Positions 1 through 5,778 of a DNA stretch of 6,668 bases are shown here, piece after piece; positions within the stretch are counted from its first letter, which is position 1; every line of letters starts with the position of its first letter. The stretch is from the NCBI GenBank assembly GCA_003235605.1, contig QJVU01000072.1, positions 1 to 6,668 on the forward strand, written 5' to 3'. A program made the translations under genes and the position numbers. This DNA comes from Planctomycetota bacterium (GTDB lineage Bacteria; Planctomycetota; UBA1135; UBA2386). The notes beneath the pieces were generated by a model that made no database searches, was not told where the DNA came from, and worked only from the letters and a program-made list of their open reading frames with translations.

Positions 1-454
1 GCTCTCTCGGCACCCCGGCATCGCGCACCCGGTCGTAGACCGACCGGCAGTGTACGACCACGTGGTGCACGAGGTGCCGATAGCGCATGGCCCGGAGACC
101 GCCACCGATTGGATAGTCGATGCGTCTGGTGGTCACCCGCTTGGGCCCCTTGATACCGGTGGTCATCAGTCCACCCCACAACAACGAGCGTCCACAACCG
201 AAGTGGACGACGTCGGGTCGACTCTGGTGCAACGCCCGGCGCATCCGCCTCCAGACATCGGGTCTCACGGGGTCGCGCAGGTTGACGGAATGGACCTTGA
301 GGCCCAACTCGTCCGCAACCGACCTGAAGCGCGCATCCTCTACCAGCACGAACTCCTGGGTGTGGCCGCGCTGAGCCAGGTGCTTGACGAGGTAGCACAG
401 CTGGACCTCGCCTCCGGAGTAGCCGCGTTCTGCGAGGACATGGAGTATCTTCAC
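1..454 (-). CDS. GT4-type glycosyltransferase, N-terminal part (cut by window edge)
   Basis: This is the N-terminal 151 residues of a GT-B fold glycosyltransferase; the rest lies beyond position 1. It should transfer a sugar from a nucleotide-sugar donor to a growing surface glycan in the cytoplasm. Translating the minus strand from the GTG at 454-452 gives a protein opening with KILHVLAERGYSGGEVQ. That is the first beta strand followed by the glycine-rich loop (G14-G15-E16) typical of GT4 N-terminal domains. RPDVVHFG follows at about residues 79-86, and TTRRIDYPIG at about 108-117 matches the acceptor-domain strand found in many GT4 enzymes. The start is chosen because GGAG (464-467) lies 9 bases upstream and an in-frame TAG precedes it. 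It begins 6 bases after the stop of the CgeB-like gene, so it is co-transcribed. The C-terminal donor domain with the E-x7-E region is not in view, so donor and acceptor cannot be named. Confidence 0.9.
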   Translation of the reverse strand, partial: MKILHVLAERGYSGGEVQLCYLVKHLAQRGHTQEFVLVEDARFRSVADELGLKVHSVNLRDPVRPDVWRRMRRALHQSRPDVVHFGCGRSLLWGGLMTTGIKGPKRVTTRRIDYPIGGGLRAMRYRHLVHHVVVHCRSVYDRVRDAGVPRE

Positions 455-460
455 ACGTGG

Positions 461-1555
461 CTACTCCACCAGCAGGGGACTTTCGGAGAGGCTGTGACCG
501 GTCACCAGGCGGCGAGCCCTGGCGAGGCTCGGCTCCGTCCAATGGTCCGCGGTAGGGCCTTCCCGCAACATGGCCAGGATGCTCGCGATCCTGTCGAAGT
601 AGCGGTGCTCGCGTCGTGCCAACTCGTGGCCACGGGCTGCGATCTCGCGTCTGAGGCGGTCATTGCGCAGGTAGAACTGCACCTTCTCCAGACACTCCGT
701 CGCCGAGCGGAAGTAGGCCAGGTGCACGCCGTCCTGAAACACCTCATCCAGGCCGGGGACGTAGTGGGTGAGGTGGAAGCCACCGCAGCCGAGGGTCAGG
801 AACACGCGGTTACTGGAGTAGTAGGGAACCCGGTTGACCTCGTTCAGACCCAGCACGATCCGCGCATTGGCGCAGATCTGGCGGTAGTGCCGCGGAAACG
901 CGATGCCGCCGACCCGCAGCTCAGGGAATCGCTGGCGATAGCTTTGCCAGCCACGGCCGAAGACCCGGGCATCGAAACGGTGGCCGACCTGCGCCAGGAG
1001 TTCGGCCCGCTGCCCCCGGCGCCCGGGCCCCCCGATGAACGCCACGTCCCAACCTCTGCCTCGCGCCTTCACGGGATAATGCGCTGTCGGCGAGAACGCT
1101 GCCTTGAGAAACACGGCGTTGTGTGCACCGTGTTCGCGCAGCATCTCGATGTGGCCCAGGTTGCTCATGGCGACGAGGTGCGCGCTGGTCAGGTGGCCGA
1201 TCTCGGCTTCCCCCATGGCCGACAATGACTCCTCGACCCAGAGGACGGTCGTGGTCCGTTGCTTGAACTCCTGCAACAGCGGCAACGGCAGGTCGCGCCA
1301 GAAGACGAACACCAGGTCGGGCCGAAACCTCTCGAACGACCGGCGGATCCAGGAATCAGCTGCTCGCTCCCCAAGCCAGCGCCGGAGCGTTGCACGGTTC
1401 AGCCACCTGACGCACAGACCATGGGCTCTCAGGGCCTCGACCAAGCCGCTGGTGCAGCGGGACCGCGACATGTTCTTGCCGAAGAACAAGACGCGATGCA
1501 ACCGCTTGCCGCCTGCCGGCAGGGGCTTGGTCTCGACGGAGGTCTCAGTTGTCAT
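461..1555 (-). CDS. CgeB-like GT-B glycosyltransferase
   Basis: A complete 364-residue protein that resembles the CgeB / 'glycosyl transferases group 1' proteins, first named from Bacillus spore-coat maturation but widespread in surface-glycan loci. The N-terminal Rossmann domain begins RVLFFGKNMSRSR (about 21-33), with FRPDLVFVFWRDLP at about 77-90. The second domain begins WDVAFIGGPGRRGQR (about 169-183). The family's C-terminal signature is clear: YYSSNRVFLTLGCGGF (about 245-260), then a PGLDEVFQDGVHLAYF stretch (about 267-282), and REIAARGHELARREHRYFDR (about 303-322). The last 35 residues are low in recognisable structure. The ATG at 1555 overlaps the end of the kinase gene by 11 bp, so translation is probably coupled. 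No strong ribosome site is visible upstream. Sugar donor and acceptor are unknown. Its place between a WaaP-like kinase and a GT4 enzyme suggests work on LPS core or a related oligosaccharide. Confidence 0.87.
   Translation of the reverse strand: MTTETSVETKPLPAGGKRLHRVLFFGKNMSRSRCTSGLVEALRAHGLCVRWLNRATLRRWLGERAADSWIRRSFERFRPDLVFVFWRDLPLPLLQEFKQRTTTVLWVEESLSAMGEAEIGHLTSAHLVAMSNLGHIEMLREHGAHNAVFLKAAFSPTAHYPVKARGRGWDVAFIGGPGRRGQRAELLAQVGHRFDARVFGRGWQSYRQRFPELRVGGIAFPRHYRQICANARIVLGLNEVNRVPYYSSNRVFLTLGCGGFHLTHYVPGLDEVFQDGVHLAYFRSATECLEKVQFYLRNDRLRREIAARGHELARREHRYFDRIASILAMLREGPTADHWTEPSLARARRLVTGHSLSESPLLVE
464..467 (-). promoter_or_regulatory. Ribosome binding site for the GTG-started glycosyltransferase
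   Basis: On the minus strand GGAG lies 9 bases upstream of the GTG at 454. It sits inside the last codons of the preceding gene, which fits translational coupling. It decides the start, because no ATG lies nearby in frame and an in-frame stop is immediately upstream. Confidence 0.6.
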
Positions 1556-2585
1556 CTGTTGGTGCCGCCGATCGCGCGATGCCGTGCAGAAGCTCTAGAT
1601 ACCTGGCATGGCCTTCGAGCAACCGCGGGACCGCATCTTGCAGAGCCTCCTGCCCGCCGCCGCCAGGAATATAGAGCTTGTGCTTGCCGGGAAGCAAGGC
1701 CGACCTGCGGAACAACCCCCCGAGCACCGGCGCCTGATCGGCGAGCACTTCCTGGCTACGGTCGCCAATCCAGTAGCGGATCATCTCCGCGCCACCCTCC
1801 ACCCACGTGCCCGCTTCCGCGGCCCGGCGCCGAAGAAACACCCTGCCGTTCCATCGCCATCCCACCGTGAACAACGTGCTCTCCTTGAAGCAGCGATGAA
1901 TCCTCGACAGCTGGCGTCGTCGTCCGGTCTCCGCCACCTCCTGCAGCACCAGGGACGCCTCATCGTCACGCAGCAGGCCGCAGGCGATCATGTCCCCGAC
2001 ATGTCGGTCGATCGGGTCCAGGTGGGACAACAGCTTGGTGGCCATCCGCAGCCGCTCCCGGCGGCGGACGGGTCCGGACCGCAGGCGAGCGGACTGCAGG
2101 TCCAAGACCGCCGTCTCCCCGCCTTGCAGCCGCACGAAGTTGTTCGGGTTCAGGTCGGGATGGAAGACGCCAGCAGCCACGAGACGGACCGCCATTTCGA
2201 TCATGGACTTGGGATCGGGACCTTCCCCCAGAGGGTGCAAGTCCCCCACCACCAGCAGAGACAACCTCGGCGTGCAGAGAACCCGCCGGCCGCGCGCGAA
2301 GAGCACTTGCGGGCAGAGGATGCCCGCCCGCCCCACCATCCTCAGCATCCTGGCCTCGTGCCAGCCGGGTAGAGGACGACAAGCGTACCGCACCTTGTCC
2401 TTGACCCGGGGAAACCACATCGCCTTGACATACACGCCCTGTCCACGCGGCAGCTGGCCGCGCCCAACGGCGCGCACGATCTTCTGTTGGACAACCTCCA
2501 GGTCGGCTGGCAGCTGCCCCGGTCGGGCCCAGCACTGCTGCCACCAATCCTGCAGCCGTCTCGTGTCGTCCGGGTGAAGTTCCAT
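1545..2585 (-). CDS. WaaP/Kdo-kinase-like lipopolysaccharide core kinase with C-terminal extension
   Basis: A 346-residue protein of the protein-kinase-like fold, closest in appearance to the Kdo/WaaP LPS kinase group, which uses ATP to phosphorylate inner-core sugars. The visible kinase elements are intact: VYVKAMWF (about 51-58) with likely ATP-binding Lys54, WHEARML with Glu78 as the probable helix-C glutamate, FHPDLNPNNF (141-150) with catalytic Asp144 and Asn149, and LDLQSARL (161-168) with Asp162 in place of the DFG aspartate. Beyond about residue 230 there is an unusually long tail of more than 110 residues beginning HRCFKESTLF and rich in Arg, Trp and Gly, which I cannot assign. The ATG at 2585 is chosen because the reading frame upstream overlaps the preceding glycosyltransferase and there encodes non-protein-like Arg/Gly/Pro-rich sequence. 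It starts 5 bases after that gene's stop and overlaps the next gene by 11 bp. The substrate (heptose, Kdo or another sugar) is inferred from context only. An aminoglycoside-phosphotransferase-like role is less likely. Confidence 0.85.
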   Translation of the reverse strand: MELHPDDTRRLQDWWQQCWARPGQLPADLEVVQQKIVRAVGRGQLPRGQGVYVKAMWFPRVKDKVRYACRPLPGWHEARMLRMVGRAGILCPQVLFARGRRVLCTPRLSLLVVGDLHPLGEGPDPKSMIEMAVRLVAAGVFHPDLNPNNFVRLQGGETAVLDLQSARLRSGPVRRRERLRMATKLLSHLDPIDRHVGDMIACGLLRDDEASLVLQEVAETGRRRQLSRIHRCFKESTLFTVGWRWNGRVFLRRRAAEAGTWVEGGAEMIRYWIGDRSQEVLADQAPVLGGLFRRSALLPGKHKLYIPGGGGQEALQDAVPRLLEGHARYLELLHGIARSAAPTDDN

Positions 2586-2590
2586 GGCGC

Positions 2591-3778
2591 CTAGCGCGGA
2601 TGCCGTGGGTGCTCCCTCAGCCACTCGTAGAACTCCAGCATGCGCCTGGCACCCTGGACGGGATCCATGGTCTGGCGCACCCGCGCGAGGCCGGCGTCGC
2701 CAAGGGTCTTCCTGAGGTCCGGCCGCCGCACCAGTCGCACCAGGCCCTCTGCCATCAGCTCCGGCACCTCGTCGTAGGTGAGGCCGCACGGCTCGCTGGC
2801 TTCTCCCTCGTGGCGACGGCCCACCAGCTCCGGCAGGATCCCACGCTTGCTGGCAACGATCGGGAGGCCTGCGGCCATGGCCTCGCGCACCGCGCGACAC
2901 GTGCCGTCGCTGCCCGGTACGAGGAACAGGAAGATATCGAGGGACTGCAGTGCCAAGGTGTACTCCGGCTCGTACAGATAGCCCGGAAGCAACACGTGTC
3001 GGCTGAGGCCCAATCGCGCTATCGGGTCCGCGACCAGCCGGCGAGTGTCTTCCTCGTTGCCGCGACCCAACAGCACGAACCGCGCCTCGGGGCACTGGTC
3101 CACGACCCTCCGGGCCACCTCCCACAACAGGATGAAGCGGCGGTGTGGCTGGATCCGCGCCGTGATGCCGATGGCGACGTTCTCCTCCGAGAGCCCCAGC
3201 CGGGAGCGGAGGTCGCCCCTCGGCGAGGCAAACCGTGGCCAGTCCACGGGCGGCTCCAAGAGGAGCACCCGCTGCTCTGGGAAACCATAGCGGCGGCGAA
3301 CCTGATCCCCGCAGGCCCTCGTTGGCACGACGACGCCATCGGTGTTGGCGAAGGCCAGCAGGTGGCGCCAACCGCGTCTCGGGGCCGAGGGCTCGTAGAG
3401 GCTGCGGACCAGCACCACGCCATTGCCCGCACCGCGCTTGGCGAGGGATGCAATCAGGTGGTCGCCCAGCTGGTGGCCGTGGAGCAGGTTGAACTCACCC
3501 GCGAGCAAGCGCCTCTTGAGGGCCAGGGCGTCGCGCCAGACGCTCCACGGTCGAAAATGGCGTCGCAGCTCGAGCCCCCCCATGACCGGCATCTGCCGGC
3601 GCGCAAGCTCGATCGCCATTCGATGTTCGGACCGCGGCGGCTGCCACTCGGCCTGCGCAAACACCACGTCAGCTCCCGCTTCGCAGAGGGCCAGGGCACA
3701 GCGGATCGCCGGGTCCGCCGGGCCCGTCCACTTGTAGCTCGCGTAGAGGTGCAGGACCCGCAAGGCCGGTCGACTCAT
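2591..3778 (-). CDS. GT4 family glycosyltransferase
   Basis: A complete 395-residue GT-B enzyme of family GT4, expected to be a retaining glycosyltransferase acting at the cytoplasmic face of the inner membrane. The N-terminal domain starts RVLHLYASYKWTGPADPA (about 7-24), where the G-P-A segment replaces the usual GGAE loop, and continues with NLLHGHQLGDHLIA (97-110). The C-terminal donor domain starts VAIGITARIQPHRR (201-214), with likely phosphate-binding Arg208. It continues ARFVLLGRGNEEDTRR (232-247), VLLPGYLYEPE (262-272) and PGSDGTCRAVREAMAAGLPI (288-307). In the last segment the usual E-x7-E motif reads D291-x7-E299. The ATG at 3778 overlaps the previous gene's TGA by 4 bp (ATGA), a classic coupled start that also coincides with the first beta strand. 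The frame stays open much further upstream but is not protein-like there. The pairing with a WaaE-like enzyme and a kinase suggests LPS core assembly; the sugar it transfers is unknown. Confidence 0.94.
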   Translation of the reverse strand: MSRPALRVLHLYASYKWTGPADPAIRCALALCEAGADVVFAQAEWQPPRSEHRMAIELARRQMPVMGGLELRRHFRPWSVWRDALALKRRLLAGEFNLLHGHQLGDHLIASLAKRGAGNGVVLVRSLYEPSAPRRGWRHLLAFANTDGVVVPTRACGDQVRRRYGFPEQRVLLLEPPVDWPRFASPRGDLRSRLGLSEENVAIGITARIQPHRRFILLWEVARRVVDQCPEARFVLLGRGNEEDTRRLVADPIARLGLSRHVLLPGYLYEPEYTLALQSLDIFLFLVPGSDGTCRAVREAMAAGLPIVASKRGILPELVGRRHEGEASEPCGLTYDEVPELMAEGLVRLVRRPDLRKTLGDAGLARVRQTMDPVQGARRMLEFYEWLREHPRHPR

Positions 3779-4533
3779 TGCCGTCGGTTCAGCTGGCGCA
3801 GGCGCCAGGCCTTGAGCCAGGCGTAGTAGCCCCCCAGACCCCCGAGGACAAAGCCCCTCCAGCCCTCCAGGAACCCGCCTTTCAGGACCAGGCTCTTCCC
3901 GACCACGATCACTGGCCGCAGCAGCAGGTCCAGCACCGTGGCCCGGCGCCCAGCCGCGTGTTTGGCCTGCGCATCCAGCCTTGCAAACAGGTCGATCTGG
4001 CGCAGGTGCTCCCTGACCGTTCTGTGGGTGTAGTGATCCAGCCCCTCTTTCAGGCGAACCGCGACAGCGCCGTTCCGGAGCTCGACGCGGTCGTGGGGGT
4101 TCACTCCCGCCCAACCGGCTCGACGGCGATCGAACAGGCGGACCTTGAACTCGGGCCCGAACAAGCCGTGACGAATGAACCGGCCCAGATAACAGTTGCG
4201 GCGCACGACGGCGTAGGCGCTCTCGCCGCGGAAGCTGTCGGCCTTGAGCTGTAACACCTTGTCCCGCAGATCCGCTGTGACGCGTTCGTCGGCATCCAGG
4301 CACAGCACCCAGTCATGGCGAGCGTGGTCGACGGCAAACTGCTTCTGCTCGCGGTGACCGGGAAAAGGCACATTGACGATCACCCGTGCTCCCAGATCCG
4401 CAGCGATCTGTTGGGTGCGATCGGTGCTGCCGCTGTCCACCACCAGGACGTCTTCGCAGAACGACAGGGAGCGGAGGCAGTCCGCAATGTGATCTTCTTC
4501 CTGGTAGGTGATCACGCAGGCGCTCAGCGGCAT
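3775..4533 (-). CDS. WaaE/KdtX-like GT2 glycosyltransferase
   Basis: A 252-residue GT-A fold, family GT2 glycosyltransferase resembling the WaaE/KdtX group, whose studied enterobacterial members add a beta-1,4-glucose to inner-core heptose of LPS. It opens with LSACVITYQEEDHI. VVDSGSTD (31-38) is the nucleotide-binding strand. LCLDADERV (78-86) carries the metal-binding DAD triad and GPEFKVRLF (126-134) follows. GWAGVNPHDRV (140-150) stands where the family usually has W-x-G-x-x-H-E. Two short hydrophobic/amphipathic segments (about 205-218 and 226-240) near the C-terminus probably attach it to the membrane. The length is normal for the family. The ATG at 4533 is chosen because it directly begins the first beta strand. 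A GTG at 4575, overlapping the upstream stop as GTGA, would add 14 residues and is a credible coupled alternative. The stop overlaps the next gene's start by 4 bp. Specificity for glucose or heptose is inferred from family resemblance only. Confidence 0.92.
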   Translation of the reverse strand: MPLSACVITYQEEDHIADCLRSLSFCEDVLVVDSGSTDRTQQIAADLGARVIVNVPFPGHREQKQFAVDHARHDWVLCLDADERVTADLRDKVLQLKADSFRGESAYAVVRRNCYLGRFIRHGLFGPEFKVRLFDRRRAGWAGVNPHDRVELRNGAVAVRLKEGLDHYTHRTVREHLRQIDLFARLDAQAKHAAGRRATVLDLLLRPVIVVGKSLVLKGGFLEGWRGFVLGGLGGYYAWLKAWRLRQLNRRQ

Positions 4534-4571
4534 GGCGTTGCTGCCGGTGTTGGAGTCGTCGGCGTGCTCTA

Positions 4572-4853
4572 TCACCCCTGGGCTTCCTCGATCTCCGTCT
4601 GGATGCGTTCCCGCATGCCTGACATCTCGCTCTTGAGCCTGGCCAGCCGCTGCTGCCACTCGTGCAGCTTGTTGTCCTTCTCGACAGCTCGGGTCGCGGC
4701 CTCCAGGATCCGGTCGCGCTCGACCTTGTCAACTGTGAGCTTCTCGTTGATCAGGTACTGGTTGCTGTAGGCCAGGACTTGCATCCACCGCAAGCGATCC
4801 AGCACCTCGGCGAGCAGCTCCGCCAGATCCAGCTCGCGGGGACTCAGGCCCAT
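4572..4853 (-). CDS. Small coiled-coil protein of unknown function, first gene of the glycan operon
   Basis: A 93-residue, highly charged protein that I do not recognise. The first 35 residues (ELDLAELLAEVLDRLRWMQVL) look like a short amphipathic helix. From about residue 38 to 90 the sequence has the spacing of hydrophobic residues and the abundance of Glu, Lys and Arg expected of a coiled coil, including a KLHEWQQRLARLKSEMSG stretch. It has no signal peptide, membrane segment or cysteine. It is accepted as a gene because it heads the minus-strand operon, ends 38 bases before the WaaE-like ATG (or overlaps a possible GTG start by 4 bp), and has helix-forming, non-random composition. The ATG at 4853 is the only nearby ATG that makes sense, but no clear ribosome site precedes it. 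A TTG at 4892 would add 13 mostly basic residues. The frame upstream of 4893 runs antisense to mazG and is not coding. It might be an assembly or scaffold factor for neighbouring enzymes, but nothing in the sequence proves this. Confidence 0.68.
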   Translation of the reverse strand: MGLSPRELDLAELLAEVLDRLRWMQVLAYSNQYLINEKLTVDKVERDRILEAATRAVEKDNKLHEWQQRLARLKSEMSGMRERIQTEIEEAQG

Positions 4854-4983
4854 GGAGTCGGCTCGTTTCTTACGCTTGCGGTTCGAGGTCAAGAGCGCAG
4901 TGGGTGATGGCGGTTTCGACCGCGGGCATGCTAACCCCGGAGCGGCATTCCAACCAAAGCTTGACCCTATACCATCCCTTCCC
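4854..4983. promoter_or_regulatory. Divergent intergenic region with symmetric TATA element
   Basis: This 130-bp spacer separates the minus-strand glycan operon from mazG and must hold promoters for both unless transcription enters from elsewhere. Around 4966-4974 the bases CCTATACCA read as TATACC on the plus strand and as TGGTATAGG on the minus strand. The latter is an extended -10-like sequence matching TATAAT at four of six positions. No convincing -35 hexamer stands at the right distance for either direction. A plus-strand transcript from this element would begin almost at the mazG GTG. A minus-strand transcript would have a leader of about 100 bases before the ATG at 4853. The promoter call is by eye only. 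Confidence 0.4.
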
Positions 4984-5778
4984 GTGAGCAAGAAACCCCA
5001 GCCCCGATCGTATCCCCAACACGCCCGCCTGATGGAGATCGTCGCACGCCTTCGCGCTCCCGACGGGTGTCCGTGGGATCGCGAGCAGACCGAGGTCACC
5101 ATGGCACCCCACCTCCTGGAGGAGGCATACGAGGCCATCGACGCCATCCAGGGTGGGGATGCCGCGGCCTGCTGCGAGGAGCTCGGCGATGTCCTGATGA
5201 ACGTGCTGATGGTGGCACAGATCGCCTCCGAAGAAGGTCGCTTCGATGCCGAAGACGTGGCCCGCACCATCGCCGACAAGCTGGTCAACCGGCACCCTCA
5301 CGTGTTTGGCGACCTGAAGGCCGAGAGCGCGGCAGAGGTACTCCACAACTGGGAGCGCATCAAGCGTACCGAGAAGCGTGGTCCTCCGCGGAGCGTGCTG
5401 GACGGAGTGCCCGCCGCCCTCCCCGCCCTGCTGAGAGCCACTCGGATCGGCGAGAAGGCGGCGCGCGTGGGGTTCGACTGGCCGGACGAGGAAGGTCCCC
5501 GCGAGAAGCTGAGGGAGGAGCTCGAGGAGTTGGACCGGGCGCTTGCCGCAGGCGACGAGGCGTCCATACAGCAGGAGCTGGGCGACGTTCTGTTCAGCCT
5601 CTGCAACGTCGCTCGCCACGCGGGGGTGAATGCGGAGATGGCTCTGCGCCAGACCATCGGGCGCTTCTGCGCGCGCTTTGGCCATGTCGAGCGGAGCCTG
5701 GGGGACCGCCTGGAGGACGCCAGCCTGGCCGAAAAGGAGGCTCTTTGGCAGACGGCGAAGAAGCGCATGGACAGCTGA
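4984..5778 (+). CDS. mazG: Nucleoside triphosphate pyrophosphohydrolase MazG
   Basis: A 264-residue, two-domain MazG, close to the 263 residues of the E. coli enzyme. It hydrolyses nucleoside triphosphates to monophosphate and pyrophosphate in the cytoplasm, cleaning non-canonical nucleotides; in E. coli it is also linked to lowering ppGpp. The first domain has LRAPDGCPWDREQT (23-36), the metal-binding LLEEAYE (44-50, Glu46/47/50) and EELGDVL (65-71, Glu65/66, Asp69). NRHPHVFGD (102-110) and NWERIKRTEKR (122-132) follow. The second domain repeats the pattern with REELEELDRAL (177-187) and QELGDVLF (197-204), both with acidic residues present, so neither site looks degraded. The GTG at 4984 gives the family's usual N-terminus; upstream in-frame codons are not MazG-like and cross the divergent promoter region. 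No Shine-Dalgarno sequence precedes it, so the transcript may be nearly leaderless. The following membrane glycosyltransferase begins inside its 3' end. Confidence 0.97.
   Translation: MSKKPQPRSYPQHARLMEIVARLRAPDGCPWDREQTEVTMAPHLLEEAYEAIDAIQGGDAAACCEELGDVLMNVLMVAQIASEEGRFDAEDVARTIADKLVNRHPHVFGDLKAESAAEVLHNWERIKRTEKRGPPRSVLDGVPAALPALLRATRIGEKAARVGFDWPDEEGPREKLREELEELDRALAAGDEASIQQELGDVLFSLCNVARHAGVNAEMALRQTIGRFCARFGHVERSLGDRLEDASLAEKEALWQTAKKRMDS
5734..5740 (+). promoter_or_regulatory. Strong Shine-Dalgarno inside mazG supporting a TTG start
   Basis: AAGGAGG, a near-perfect anti-16S match, lies 4 bases before the TTG at 5745 in the frame of the downstream membrane glycosyltransferase. No ATG or GTG exists in that frame before the first membrane segment, so this site favours TTG 5745 over a CTG at 5775 that would overlap the mazG stop as CTGA. 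The spacing is slightly short. Confidence 0.55.

Noticed and set aside
50..1228. Long plus-strand open frame of about 390 codons
   Set aside because: It lies antisense to the CgeB-like and partial GT4 genes, both of which have clear family motifs. Its translation has no recognisable domain. Long antisense frames are expected where G/C dominates the third codon position.
1571..1580. Perfect 10-bp palindrome ATCGCGCGAT
   Set aside because: It lies within the coding end of the kinase gene, is isolated, and such short GC-rich palindromes are expected by chance in this composition.
2586..3371. Open frame upstream of the kinase that would extend it to about 600 residues
   Set aside because: The added part is Arg/Gly/Pro-rich, has no domain and overlaps a well-supported GT4 gene in another frame. 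The ATG at 2585 sits correctly just after that gene's stop.
3779..4303. Open frame upstream of the GT4 gene that would extend it to 570 residues
   Set aside because: It overlaps the WaaE-like GT2 gene out of frame and is not protein-like. The ATGA overlap at 3775-3778 is the natural start.
4961..4966. TTGACC as a -35 box for mazG
   Set aside because: It is only one base from the TATACC element, so the spacing cannot form a normal promoter, and no -10 stands 16-18 bases downstream before the start codon.
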